DNA from: Candidatus Limnocylindrales bacterium
Lineage (GTDB): Bacteria; Moduliflexota; Moduliflexia; Moduliflexales; JAUQPW01
Direction: 5' to 3'
DNA: 64,000 nucleotides
Assembly: GCA_035559535.1 (NCBI GenBank)
Contig: DATMBG010000007.1
Coordinates: 29,480-93,479 of the forward strand
Shown in pieces: positions 17,595-25,933 of this stretch. The translations under genes were made by a program, and so were the position numbers. How positions within the stretch are numbered: position 1 is the first letter of the stretch; the number at the start of each line of letters is the position of its first letter. A model generated the notes under the pieces. The model searched no databases, had not been told where the DNA came from, and was given only the letters and a program-made list of their open reading frames with translations.

Positions 17595-19405
17595 TTTTCT
17601 GAGAGGGCAAAAACTAAAATATCATCTCCTAAGGGATATCCAAAAATAGAGTTTCCTCCTGCCGCAACTGCGATATACTGAGTTCCATCCACTTCATAAG
17701 AGATGGGCGGTGCATTTACGCCGGCACCGGCTTGAAATCGCCAAAGGATCTCTCCGGTTTTGGCATCAAAAGCATCAAAGTAGCCGTTCCCCTCACCGGT
17801 AAATACTAGACCCCCTGCGGTAGCCAGAGCACCCCCTATCATGGGCAGTTCCATCTTTTTTTGCCATAGAATCTTTCCGGTAGAAGTATCAATGGCTGTG
17901 AAAGTCCCCCAGGTTTCTTCCTGGGTAGACTTGATAAAGGTATAACTTTGCCAGGGTTTATCGGGTTCTGGAGTCAAAGTCCGGGAAACATATAAGGCAG
18001 GTCGGTGGAGACCTGAAATATAAACAGCGCCTGTTTGGGGGCTATAAGCTACGGGAGACCAGTTGGACCCCCCTCCTCCGGCCGGGGCAATACGGACTCC
18101 TTCTGGGGTAGGTCTGGCAAACAGATTTTCTTGAGGTACAAAGGGCTCTGATCGGAGGAGAAGCTTTCCGGTTTGTCGATCATGGACATAGAACCAGCCT
18201 GTTTTGCTGGCCTGCCCGACGGCTTTGATTTTTTGTCCGTTGATTATTACGTCAAACAATACCGGAGGACTGGCTACATCGTAAGCCCAGCGATCATGGG
18301 GGACTTGTTGATAGTACCATTTGAGTTGCCCGGTCTCTGCATCCAAAGCCACGAGACTTACGGTATAGAGATTATCTCCCGGGCGGGTGGAGTCGTCCAT
18401 TTGAGGGGATGGGTTTCCGGTTCCAAAATAAATTAAGTTTAACTCCGGGTCTGGAACGGGCGTCATCCACAGGGAACCACCTCCCAATTTCCAGGTATTT
18501 GGATACTTTTTAAAGGCCTCTTTTTCCGCTTCGATATTCCGATGGAGGTCTTCCCCATCGGGAGTATGGGTACGCCATTCCCCTTCCCAGCCTTTCTCAG
18601 GAACGGTATACCATCTCCAGATCTCTTTTCCGGTTTGAGCATCATAAGCTACTAGAAAACCCCGTAATCCTTTACCCCCACCGGAGAGGCCTACTACCGA
18701 CAGAACCTGCTTCCCACCTTCCTTAAATTCCAGGTGAAGACCATACCCGGCTCCTGTGGTTCCGACAATAACTTTCCCTTTATAAACGAGGGGAGCCATG
18801 TTGGCACTATACCCTGAAGCCCCGGTAACGGTCCCCCCTTGCAATTCTTTGACACCTGTCAGGGGCTCCATCGACTCGACCTTCCCGGCTTCTGGATCTT
18901 CGGCAATCTCTACATCCCATATCAACCTGCCGGTTTTTTGATCCAAAGCAACCAGTCGGGCATCCAGGGTTGCCATGTAGACTTTTCCATACGCTACCGC
19001 AGCACCTCGATTAGCCGGCCCACAGCAAAACTTCTCGGTTCGAAGCTTGTGCTCATAACGCCAGAGTTGTTTGCCGGTCCTGGCATCCAAAGCCACCACA
19101 TGATTGTAAGGAGTCGTCACATACATAATTCCATCTACAACCAGAGGATTCGTCTGAAAAGAGCCTATTTTTCCCGTTTGATAAATCCATTTGAGGACTA
19201 AATTCTGAACATTATCTGTCCGGATCTGATCCAGAGGACTATACCGCTGATTGGTATAATCGTGACCATACAGAAGCCAGTTCGCTTTGTCCTGTTGCGC
19301 ATTAAGTAGATGGGCATCGGTTACTTCTTCGGCCTTCAAACCTTTGGACAGAAATAAACTTATCCCTATAATCAGGATCATGATTCCATAGCTCCATCTC
19401 TGCAT
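17591..19405 (-). CDS. PQQ-dependent (quinoprotein) alcohol dehydrogenase
   Basis: A 604-aa periplasmic eight-bladed propeller with a signal peptide (residues 1-25). The vicinal disulfide Cys127-Cys128 (KFCCGP) over the PQQ site is present, as are repeated tryptophan-docking motifs (LDARTGKQLWRYE, DAKTGEILWRF). There is no C-terminal cytochrome c domain, so electrons must go to a separate cytochrome; a dihaem candidate lies at 29913-30557. The likely catalytic Asp region reads ALDAETG near residue 357. Alcohol versus glucose-type substrate cannot be decided. No mxaJ/xoxJ or mxaG/xoxG gene adjoins it. Confidence 0.88.
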   Translation of the reverse strand: MQRWSYGIMILIIGISLFLSKGLKAEEVTDAHLLNAQQDKANWLLYGHDYTNQRYSPLDQIRTDNVQNLVLKWIYQTGKIGSFQTNPLVVDGIMYVTTPYNHVVALDARTGKQLWRYEHKLRTEKFCCGPANRGAAVAYGKVYMATLDARLVALDQKTGRLIWDVEIAEDPEAGKVESMEPLTGVKELQGGTVTGASGYSANMAPLVYKGKVIVGTTGAGYGLHLEFKEGGKQVLSVVGLSGGGKGLRGFLVAYDAQTGKEIWRWYTVPEKGWEGEWRTHTPDGEDLHRNIEAEKEAFKKYPNTWKLGGGSLWMTPVPDPELNLIYFGTGNPSPQMDDSTRPGDNLYTVSLVALDAETGQLKWYYQQVPHDRWAYDVASPPVLFDVIINGQKIKAVGQASKTGWFYVHDRQTGKLLLRSEPFVPQENLFARPTPEGVRIAPAGGGGSNWSPVAYSPQTGAVYISGLHRPALYVSRTLTPEPDKPWQSYTFIKSTQEETWGTFTAIDTSTGKILWQKKMELPMIGGALATAGGLVFTGEGNGYFDAFDAKTGEILWRFQAGAGVNAPPISYEVDGTQYIAVAAGGNSIFGYPLGDDILVFALSEK

Positions 19406-19578
19406 CCTTAACCTCCTATTCTTTGGAATTCTAAATTCCCCGTAGACTTTGAAAAACGTTTCCTGGATTCCCCTTCCCTCTTCCTGGAGGAGAGAGTTAG
19501 AGTATCATCTTTAGCCCTCCTTACAATCCCATAGCCACATTTTCCACCTCCTCGTGGTGAGGAATCCCAATATTTCCC

Positions 19579-20472
19579 TTATCCTTTCTTCAATCGGGTT
19601 CCTGCAAGTTTTTCCACGACCGTAAGCACGCCAGAAAAATCTTTTTCTCCTAATCCTGCAACTTTGGCGACCCCAAAGAGTTCTCTTACTAAGGTCGTAA
19701 CCGGTAGTGCAAGCCCCAACTCACCGGCAGCAGTCGAAATGAGCCAGAGATCCTTATACATATGCTTGAGGGGAAAATGGGTATCGAAGTTTCTTGCCAG
19801 TAAGGAAGGTCCCTTTGCCTCCATTGTCAAGGTTCGATCTCCACCCTGGAGGATAACTTTGATCAATTCTTGAAGATTTAGTCCGGCTTTTTGGCCAAAC
19901 AACAGGGCTTCGGAAACAGCCTGCATAACGACCCCACTGATCAAGTTATTACAGAGCTTTGTGTAAAGTCCCATGCCCTGAGGACCCATGTAAAAAACCT
20001 GTCGCCCCAACACCTGGAAAATTCCATGGCACCGCTCATAAACAACCTTCTCCCCCCCTACTACAATAGTTAAAGTTGCGTTTACGGCCGCCCGCCGGCT
20101 TCCCAGGACCGGAGCATCTAGCATCTCACACCCGTAAGTTTTTATCACCTGTGCAAGCTGCCTGACTGCAGAAGGTAGAATTGTACTCATGACGATGATA
20201 ACAGAACCGGATTGAACTCCAGCCAACAGGCCGTCTTTCCCCATCAGGATTTCTTCTACTTCAGGGGTGTCTGAAACCATGAGGATGGTAACCTGAGAGC
20301 GACTTCCAACCTCCCTGGGAGATTCGGCTACAACGGCTCCCAATTCTTTAAGTTCAGCAGTTTTGAAGGCGGACCGATTAAAAACCGTTAAAGTATATCC
20401 GGCTTTAAGGAGATTTTTAGCCATGGGTTTTCCCATGGTTCCAAGGCCTATAAAGCCGATTTTTTCTTTCAT
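19579..20472 (-). CDS. NAD(P)-dependent beta-hydroxyacid dehydrogenase family protein
   Basis: A 297-aa protein of the 3-hydroxyisobutyrate / 2-hydroxy-3-oxopropionate (tartronate semialdehyde) reductase family. A Rossmann motif GLGTMG lies at 9-14, the catalytic Lys is Lys172 in LYTKLCNN, and the substrate loop reads DAPVLGSR at 119-126, where Leu stands in place of the usual Ser of DAPVSG. The start at 20472 puts the Rossmann motif at the N-terminus; a longer frame to 20556 is not supported. The exact substrate is open; glyoxylate or succinic semialdehyde reductases have similar loops. Confidence 0.83.
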   Translation of the reverse strand: MKEKIGFIGLGTMGKPMAKNLLKAGYTLTVFNRSAFKTAELKELGAVVAESPREVGSRSQVTILMVSDTPEVEEILMGKDGLLAGVQSGSVIIVMSTILPSAVRQLAQVIKTYGCEMLDAPVLGSRRAAVNATLTIVVGGEKVVYERCHGIFQVLGRQVFYMGPQGMGLYTKLCNNLISGVVMQAVSEALLFGQKAGLNLQELIKVILQGGDRTLTMEAKGPSLLARNFDTHFPLKHMYKDLWLISTAAGELGLALPVTTLVRELFGVAKVAGLGEKDFSGVLTVVEKLAGTRLKKG

Positions 20473-20576
20473 ACTTATCCGGTATTCTCCCTCCGGGACA
20501 ACCAACAGCAGGTTATGATAAGTAAGAAAATTAACATAGGGGCCTGGATAAGTCAATAAAACTTTTTGAAAGAAAA

Positions 20577-20612
20577 TTTTAAAAAAAAAGACCCATTTTA
20601 AAATGGGTCTTT
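20577..20612 (-). terminator. Terminator-like perfect hairpin with T-run on the - strand
   Basis: AAAGACCCATTTT at 20587-20599 and AAAATGGGTCTTT at 20600-20612 are perfectly self-complementary. Read on the - strand the stem is followed by a long T-run. No - strand gene lies directly upstream, so it may insulate the dehydrogenase gene or be a relic next to the broken gene at 20622. Confidence 0.7.
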
Positions 20613-20621
20613 CGAGAAAAT

Positions 20622-20783
20622 AAGGTTTTTAAGTCAGCGGCGATAGCAACTTTCGGGAACGAAATTGAACCGGTTCGCTATCCCTGGCTAAAAGTCGGAG
20701 ATGTCATTCGAATGGAAGCCGAAGGAATTGGTGTTCTAGAAAACCGAATGGAGGTTATTGAAATGCCTGATCCGAGAATTTAA
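20622..20783 (+). pseudogene. C-terminal remnant of a fumarylacetoacetate hydrolase family gene
   Basis: An open frame with no start ends at TAA 20781-20783. Its translation contains ATFGNEIEPVRYPWLK followed by VGDVIRMEAEGIGVLENR, which matches the last beta-strands of FAH-family hydrolases. Only about 50 residues remain and none of the metal-binding core is present. The break lies about 10 bases after the terminator-like hairpin at 20587-20612, which may mark the rearrangement point. The family degrades ring-cleavage products, in keeping with the aromatic genes nearby. Confidence 0.6.
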
Positions 20784-20866
20784 CCAAAGGGACCGAAGCA
20801 GCCGGGTGAATGATCTTAGTAAATACGATTTTTTATCTTAAAATTACTTAATATAAGATAATTATA

Positions 20867-20894
20867 TTGACTTTATATAGATATGTCTTAGATT
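20867..20894 (+). promoter_or_regulatory. Possible promoter for small-gene pair
   Basis: TTGACT at 20867-20872 and TAGATT at 20889-20894 are 16 bases apart in an AT-rich stretch, about 60 bases before the small helical protein gene. Confidence 0.4.
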
Positions 20895-20956
20895 AAGTAG
20901 AAAGTAAATCATATAGGTCTTTCAGAGTCAGAAACCCCTGAAAAAAGGAGAAGCCT

Positions 20957-21193
20957 ATGATGGGAAAAGAACATGGTACCGGAACCCGGGATGAACTCTA
21001 TGACTTAATAAGTGTACTTTATCATATCCTACAAGGTGCCGAAACCTATCTGCAATACATCGAAGATGCCGAACAGACTGGAGATAACGAACTTGCTCAA
21101 TTCTTTAGGGAGATACAACAGCAAGATCGACAGCGCGCAGATCGAGCTAAGGAATTACTCAGGCAGAGAATAAATCAAAGCAAGTCTCGTTAA
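20957..21193 (+). CDS. Small helical hypothetical protein
   Basis: A 78-aa charged, all-helical protein (LYDLISVLYHILQGAETYL, then a stretch rich in Glu, Gln and Arg). It looks like a short helical hairpin or part of a ferritin-like bundle, but no metal-binding ExxH pair is seen. AAGGAG lies 6 bases before the ATG. It is followed 61 bases later by the metallothionein-like gene. I do not recognise the family. Confidence 0.7.
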   Translation: MMGKEHGTGTRDELYDLISVLYHILQGAETYLQYIEDAEQTGDNELAQFFREIQQQDRQRADRAKELLRQRINQSKSR

Positions 21194-21254
21194 GCAAGCA
21201 ATCCAGAGACAAGACCCAATGTCTAAAAAATAAACAATGGAAGGAGGAAGGAAG

Positions 21255-21488
21255 ATGGCGAGATGCGAAGTCTGTGGTAATGATTACGACAAGGCCTTTG
21301 AGGTCATCATGGCCGGTAACTCCCACACATTCGATAGCTTTGAATGTGCGATTCATGCCCTTGCTCCGGTTTGCAATCACTGTGGTTGTAAGATTGTCGG
21401 GCATGGAGTAGAAGCGGATGGCTCATTTTACTGCTGCGCCCATTGTGCCAACAAAGAAGGAGTCAGTGAAGTGCAGGATCGTGTTTAA
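21255..21488 (+). CDS. Metallothionein-like / zinc-ribbon small protein
   Basis: A 77-aa protein with nine Cys (4, 7, 31, 40, 43, 45, 60, 61, 64) and several His. CEVCG at the start, CNHCGC in the middle and CCAHC near the end suggest a compact Zn- or other metal-binding fold, somewhat like bacterial metallothioneins. AAGGAGG precedes ATG 21255; an in-frame ATG at 21237 lies before that site and is less likely. It could be a metal store or an RNA/protein-binding zinc ribbon. Confidence 0.7.
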   Translation: MARCEVCGNDYDKAFEVIMAGNSHTFDSFECAIHALAPVCNHCGCKIVGHGVEADGSFYCCAHCANKEGVSEVQDRV

Positions 21489-21675
21489 CAACTATCTTAA
21501 ACCCCCTTTTTTGAACCTGCCTGAAAGTAGAGTGAAATGCCATTTTGTCCTCTGATTTTGGAATCCCCATTAACCGATCGTTTTGGGAATATCCTATAAC
21601 CTACGTAAGGGCAGTTTCAAAGACTAAGCTGGGGTTTAAGTGGGTTCCAGGGGAAAAGGCCCTGGCCTATCTCAT

Positions 21676-21705
21676 CCCCTTCTCCTGAAGTTTCAGGAGA
21701 GGGGG
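21676..21705. repeat. Hairpin element, C-rich/G-rich arms
   Basis: CCCCTTCTCCTGAA at 21676-21689 pairs with TTCAGGAGAGGGGG at 21692-21705 (13 of 14), with a 2-base loop. Confidence 0.8.
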
Positions 21706-21912
21706 AGCGAAGGGCATGGGCGCCAGCATAAGGGTAAAAAGCCCCGCCAGGGGTGAACCATCTATAACCCTGGCGCAAGTCGGGGGGTTCAGAAATTCGG
21801 AATTTTTTCAAGCCCCCTAATCCTGTCCTGTTAAACAGGTTGCCCCGCCGGGGCTAACCTTCTTATCCTGGTGCGTAGGGAGTGAGGGAGTTAGGCGAGA
21901 AAAGAACCTACC

Positions 21913-21950
21913 TGCCCCCTCCCCCCCGTGGACGGGGGGAAGGGGGCAGG
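21913..21950. repeat. Hairpin element, C-rich/G-rich arms
   Basis: CTGCCCCCTCCCCCCCG at 21913-21929 pairs with CGGGGGGAAGGGGGCAG at 21934-21950 (16 of 17). It lies 17 bases beyond the batB stop, on the downstream side, and may slow or end transcription, though no T-run follows. Confidence 0.8.
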
Positions 21951-21966
21951 GTGAGGCGGATGGGAG

Positions 21967-22953
21967 TTAAGCTGTAAGGAAAGAAGATTTCCTGATAAAA
22001 AGGAGTAAGAGCGCTAAACCCAGGGGAATCTGGAAGAACTCCTTTTCATGGACCACAGATTTCTCTCCCACAAGCTCGACATGCTTCAAAAGTCCCTGGA
22101 GTTCCTTACCTGAAATAACCCGGAGATATTTTCCATCGGTTTTAGCAGCCAGCTCCCTTAACGGAGATTCATTTAAACGGGTTAAAATTAATTCATTATT
22201 GATTCGGTACCAATCCTCAAATTTTCCATCCTTTCCGTAGACAGGAATTTTAGAACCTTTCAGATTTCCCAAACCTATGGCAATGACTTTAATCTTTTTT
22301 GAAGAAAGCTTTTCCTGGATTGGTAAAAGATCTGGGAGGGCTACATCCCCTCCGTCGGAAAAAAGAAGAATTAATTTGCTTCGATCTTCTTCTTTGAAGA
22401 GATTATAGGCTTCTGAAAGGGCCAACAGGATGTTTGATCCTCCCCCCGGGGCCGATTCAATTTTTACCCAGTTTTGCAAAACAAATTTAAGAGCCACGAG
22501 ATCATCGGTCAGATTAGACTGAACAAAACCCTCTCGCGCGAAGGTCACCAATCCCACCCGGTTACCTACCAGATCAGGGAAAAGTCCCATAAGCATATCC
22601 TTCGCTTTTTGTAATCGAGAGACCTCATCTCCATAATCCTCTGCCGCCATGCTTCGCGATACATCCAGGACAGCAACTACATCCAGGGACCCTTCCCGGA
22701 GTTTAATCGAACCTCCCGGCCAGACAGGTCGGGCCAGGGTGATAATCAAGGCGATTACAGCTCCCATCAACAAACCCCCTTGAATCCACTGGTCCCAATT
22801 TTGCGAAAGGCGGGAGGTTTGTCTAATGAGGTTCTCCTGACCAAAGGTTCTTAATAAAGAGCGCCTCCGATAATAACCTATTCCTAGAACTCCTATCAGA
22901 ATCAGGAGGAGTCCAAACCCCCAGAAAGCTTGCGGATAAAGAAATTGTATCAT
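21967..22953 (-). CDS. batB: BatB-like VWA-domain membrane protein
   Basis: A 328-aa protein with N-terminal membrane helices (residues about 6-25 and 55-75), a von Willebrand A domain carrying the MIDAS motif DVSRSM, and a C-terminal membrane helix. This is the layout of BatA/BatB of the aerotolerance-type operon. ATG 22953 is preferred; 12 further codons upstream run into a repeat. It is the last gene of the MoxR-Bat operon. Confidence 0.8.
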   Translation of the reverse strand: MIQFLYPQAFWGFGLLLILIGVLGIGYYRRRSLLRTFGQENLIRQTSRLSQNWDQWIQGGLLMGAVIALIITLARPVWPGGSIKLREGSLDVVAVLDVSRSMAAEDYGDEVSRLQKAKDMLMGLFPDLVGNRVGLVTFAREGFVQSNLTDDLVALKFVLQNWVKIESAPGGGSNILLALSEAYNLFKEEDRSKLILLFSDGGDVALPDLLPIQEKLSSKKIKVIAIGLGNLKGSKIPVYGKDGKFEDWYRINNELILTRLNESPLRELAAKTDGKYLRVISGKELQGLLKHVELVGEKSVVHEKEFFQIPLGLALLLLFIRKSSFLTA

Positions 22954-22960
22954 TCGTCCA

Positions 22961-22975
22961 TTGTCCGTTGTCTGT
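22961..22975. repeat. Word shared with the secY-adk gap
   Basis: The 15 bases here are the exact reverse complement of 53018-53032 (ACAGACAACGGACAA). Both lie in intergenic DNA and both are embedded in near-tandem GACAACG words. Confidence 0.8.
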
Positions 22976-22996
22976 TGGCTGTTCCTCACCCCTTTG

Positions 22997-23059
22997 CTTT
23001 CCTTACCTCCTCTTCCCTTTCCCCAACTGGGGAGAAGGGGAACAAGGAGGTGAGGAAAG
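22997..23059. repeat. Gap hairpin in the bat operon
   Basis: CTTTCCTTACCTCCTCTTCC from 22997 pairs with an arm ending GGAGGTGAGGAAAG at 23059; the centre is CCCC-AACT-GGGG. It lies between the batC-like and batB-like genes. It resembles CCTCACC...GGTGAGG interspersed repeats known from many genomes. Confidence 0.8.
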
Positions 23060-23117
23060 GTAAGGTAGCTCTTCCAGCGGAATATAAACCCTGGATAACA
23101 GACAAGGGACCGTTAAG

Positions 23118-23690
23118 TTAAATTCCCCTTGGATTAGGACCGGTTCCCCAGCCTTTTCCTTTAGACGGGTCCTGGGCACTGTTAGCTTCTTCATTAGGTT
23201 CCTGCTGCATAGAAGCCTCTTGATTTCCCTCTCCAAAGGCTTTGGGATTAAAAACGTATAATCGTTCCAGATTATATTTTGTCTCCCAATCAGAAGGATC
23301 CAGTCGCAAAGCAGCCTGATACATGGCAGCCGCCTCTTTGGGTTGTTCCATGACTGTTAAAATGTTACCCAAATTGTAATAGGCTTTAGCTTTCAAATCA
23401 TCGGAGTTGCTTTCCTGGATAACCTGGCGAAAATAATCTGAAGCACGTTTGAGGTTATCAGCTTTATAAGCTCGAACTCCCAGGTTGTAATGAAGGATAT
23501 CCTTCGAGGCAAATAAGTTCTTTTCAGCCTTTTCATAATCTTGATTATCAAAACGATTCTCCTGGGTAGCCTGATTGCCTTTTTTAATTAGATCCAGATA
23601 GCCGAATTTGTAGTAAATCCCAGAAATAAACAATACCCACCCCCCAACGAATAGGATAATTTGTAAAGCTCGTTTTTTTCCACCTGACAT
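23118..23690 (-). CDS. BatC-like TPR protein
   Basis: A 190-aa protein with one N-terminal membrane helix (residues about 10-28) and at least two tetratricopeptide repeats (LHYNLGVRAYKADNLKRASDYF and AKAYYNLGNI...EAAAMYQAALRLDP). It ends in a low-complexity tail rich in Gln, Glu and Gly. It stands between two VWA genes, as BatC does in Bat operons. Confidence 0.78.
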   Translation of the reverse strand: MSGGKKRALQIILFVGGWVLFISGIYYKFGYLDLIKKGNQATQENRFDNQDYEKAEKNLFASKDILHYNLGVRAYKADNLKRASDYFRQVIQESNSDDLKAKAYYNLGNILTVMEQPKEAAAMYQAALRLDPSDWETKYNLERLYVFNPKAFGEGNQEASMQQEPNEEANSAQDPSKGKGWGTGPNPRGI

Positions 23691-23711
23691 AGAATATCTC
23701 TATGATGACCG

Positions 23712-23754
23712 ATGGGGGATGAGAAGCAAAGGAAGTCAAGGACTCATCCCCCAT
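23712..23754. repeat. Gap hairpin in the bat operon
   Basis: ATGGGGGATGAG at 23712-23723 and CTCATCCCCCAT at 23743-23754 form a perfect 12-bp stem between the batA-like and batC-like genes. Confidence 0.85.
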
Positions 23755-23774
23755 AGCTTATCACTTAATTAAGA

Positions 23775-24695
23775 TTAAGGAAACTCCATCATAAGGGTAT
23801 TTCCAAGGATCTCAGCCAAGAGGAGTAAAATGAAACCCACCAGGGTAAACACGGCATAAAACTCAACAGATTTAATCTCCGTTTTTTCCACCGTGATAGC
23901 AGATTGTTCTAACCGATTGATTTCATCAAAACCCTGACTGAACTCGGCTTCCTTTTGAATATTGATAAATTTTCCACCAACGTTTTTGACAATATCCAAC
24001 ATATCCCGTGCGTTCGTTAATTGAATTCCCATCAAGTAAAAACGAATCCCTTGGTGGATAAGGTTTTGAACGATCTCTGCTTTAGCTTGAGGAGGAATGG
24101 GAGCATCTCCATCGGATAAGAAAATAAGGACTTTACTTTGAGATTGACCCAACTGTTCAAAGTGTTGAAAAGCCGTTTTGAAGGGTTTTTCAAAATTAGT
24201 TCCACCGTGGAAACGGTTCCCGATGTCTTGGAGTTTTTCATCGATGATATGGAGATCTGTCGTCAAAGGCCAACTCCCATAAGCCTCATCTCCAAAGACA
24301 ATCAAAGCAATGCGACTTCCTTCCTGTTTTTTCACAAACTCCCGGGCTGCTTCCCGTGCAATATCGATCTTTCTCTTTCGGCTTTCTCCATCTAAACCCA
24401 TTTCCATACTATAGGAGAGATCCATAACCAAAATGATATCTCGGGCTTCCAGTTGTTTAAACTCTTCGTACTGGTGCTTTTGCGGTCGAGCCAGGGCTAC
24501 AAGTAAGAAAGCGATGGCAAGGAGGAATAAAACCGTCGGCAGCTTTACCCAAAAGTTAGATCCCAGCGTTTTTTTTAACAGATTTAAGTTAGAATACCCT
24601 ATAAAAGTTTTTCGCTTTACCAGAAAGAGTAAGGGAATTAGAAGAGCAACCAAAAGCAGGTAAGGGTCTGCCAATGTTAAATGAGTTAAGGTCAT
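23775..24695 (-). CDS. batA: BatA-like VWA-domain membrane protein
   Basis: A 306-aa protein with two N-terminal membrane helices, a VWA domain with MIDAS motif DLSYSM (near residue 92), and a C-terminal helix (residues about 280-298). The pattern matches BatA. It begins 3 bases after the stop of the BatD-like gene, so translation is coupled. Confidence 0.82.
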   Translation of the reverse strand: MTLTHLTLADPYLLLVALLIPLLFLVKRKTFIGYSNLNLLKKTLGSNFWVKLPTVLFLLAIAFLLVALARPQKHQYEEFKQLEARDIILVMDLSYSMEMGLDGESRKRKIDIAREAAREFVKKQEGSRIALIVFGDEAYGSWPLTTDLHIIDEKLQDIGNRFHGGTNFEKPFKTAFQHFEQLGQSQSKVLIFLSDGDAPIPPQAKAEIVQNLIHQGIRFYLMGIQLTNARDMLDIVKNVGGKFINIQKEAEFSQGFDEINRLEQSAITVEKTEIKSVEFYAVFTLVGFILLLLAEILGNTLMMEFP

Positions 24696-24698
24696 AAT

Positions 24699-25919
24699 TT
24701 ATCTGGTGGACACGGATGGCAGTGGCGACTTAGGTTTTTTCCTTGAACGAATAAAGGTTGAAATCGCAACTACCTTTCTTTCTTTCCGATTTTCCACATC
24801 TTTCTGCTCCGATGCTTTATCCTGAGTTTGTGGAGGAACCCCGAGATTCCTGGTTTTAGAAACAGTGGATATCTGTTTAATTAATTCTTTCACTTGTTTA
24901 ATGGTCTCTTCTTGCTCTCGCTTCCCCGGGATATATCCTTCATAAAGTACTGCATGACATTTTCCAAGAACCTCTAAAATCTCGCTTTGATAAGGTTTTC
25001 CTTGTAGAGCTTCCTTTAACTGGAGAAAGGTTTTTGTAATGACGGGAATATCATACACTTCTCCCAGGTAGGTTCGGAAAGCTAAACTTGTTTTAGACAA
25101 AAGATCCTCCACCCTTCCGCCATTAATTACATATTGTTCCCAGGCTTCGGTAATCGTTTGAAGCGTTCTTTCTTCCAGGGAAAGTTTTTTCTGCAACCGA
25201 ACTTTTCCTGCTCGTATCGCATACCATTTCCAGGTCCAGGTCGAGAGAGTACCGACCCATAAAAGAGCTCCCAGCAGAATACCCCCCCAGGCTAGAGGAG
25301 AATGTTCTTCACTCATCACCCCCTTAATACCCTTCATGTGACTAAAATAGGTGGCCGTACGAGAGAAGGAAATGGAGTAGGGCATAGAGATAACGTTCTT
25401 ATATTGATATTCCCCTGATAGAGCATTCACGCCATCTGGGGTTGCATAGAGGATATCTAAAGGGGGAAACTCCAGGGTATCCACGGCCAGTATCGGCTTA
25501 AAAGTCTGTAAGTTAAAATTAATTCGATAGATTTTCGTATCCCGGACTTCCTCGGTATGAACTTCTAGATTACGAACCTCAAAGGATCCATGGACTTCTC
25601 CCTTATGGGGTAAATTTACCAAATCCAAAACTACATCCTTCTTAGCCTCGATAACCAACGTTAGGGGTATCTCGTCTCCAATATGATAACCAAAATTCCG
25701 TTTCATTTGAAAATAAGGATAAATAGGGAACTTTGAATCTTCAGCTTTAGATTCTGATTCCTTAGGAAGAACTGTATCCGAAGGATCTGAGGGACCTAAC
25801 TGATTTTGTGTAAGCTTATGAGGGAAACCCAGGGCCAAAGGAAATAGAATCTGAGAGGACGGTAATAACGTCGTTACCCCTAAAGATAGAAGTAAAATAC
25901 CTAAAGTAGTCTTTCTCAT
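24699..25919 (-). CDS. BatD-like / DUF4381-like membrane protein
   Basis: A 406-aa protein. A signal peptide is followed by an extracytoplasmic beta-rich domain (residues about 65-200, with YFQMKRNFGYHIGDEIPL), one membrane helix near 215-232, and a cytoplasmic helical part (DLLSKTSLAFRTYLGEVY) like DUF4381. A basic tail ends it. This combination suits the third component of a MoxR-VWA chaperone system. Lys/Glu-rich stretches near residues 370-395 are probably disordered. Confidence 0.65.
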   Translation of the reverse strand: MRKTTLGILLLSLGVTTLLPSSQILFPLALGFPHKLTQNQLGPSDPSDTVLPKESESKAEDSKFPIYPYFQMKRNFGYHIGDEIPLTLVIEAKKDVVLDLVNLPHKGEVHGSFEVRNLEVHTEEVRDTKIYRINFNLQTFKPILAVDTLEFPPLDILYATPDGVNALSGEYQYKNVISMPYSISFSRTATYFSHMKGIKGVMSEEHSPLAWGGILLGALLWVGTLSTWTWKWYAIRAGKVRLQKKLSLEERTLQTITEAWEQYVINGGRVEDLLSKTSLAFRTYLGEVYDIPVITKTFLQLKEALQGKPYQSEILEVLGKCHAVLYEGYIPGKREQEETIKQVKELIKQISTVSKTRNLGVPPQTQDKASEQKDVENRKERKVVAISTFIRSRKKPKSPLPSVSTR

Positions 25920-25933
25920 GATCTTCTTCTCCG

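Larger units (their letters stand above)
21489..21966. other. Repeat-rich intergenic region
   Basis: About 480 bases between convergent genes with no coding sense. It holds several hairpin elements (two listed separately) and TTGCCCCGCCGGGGCTAA near 21840. That last element is close to the reverse complement of TTAGCCCCGGCGAGG at 31793, so it belongs to a dispersed family. Confidence 0.7.
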
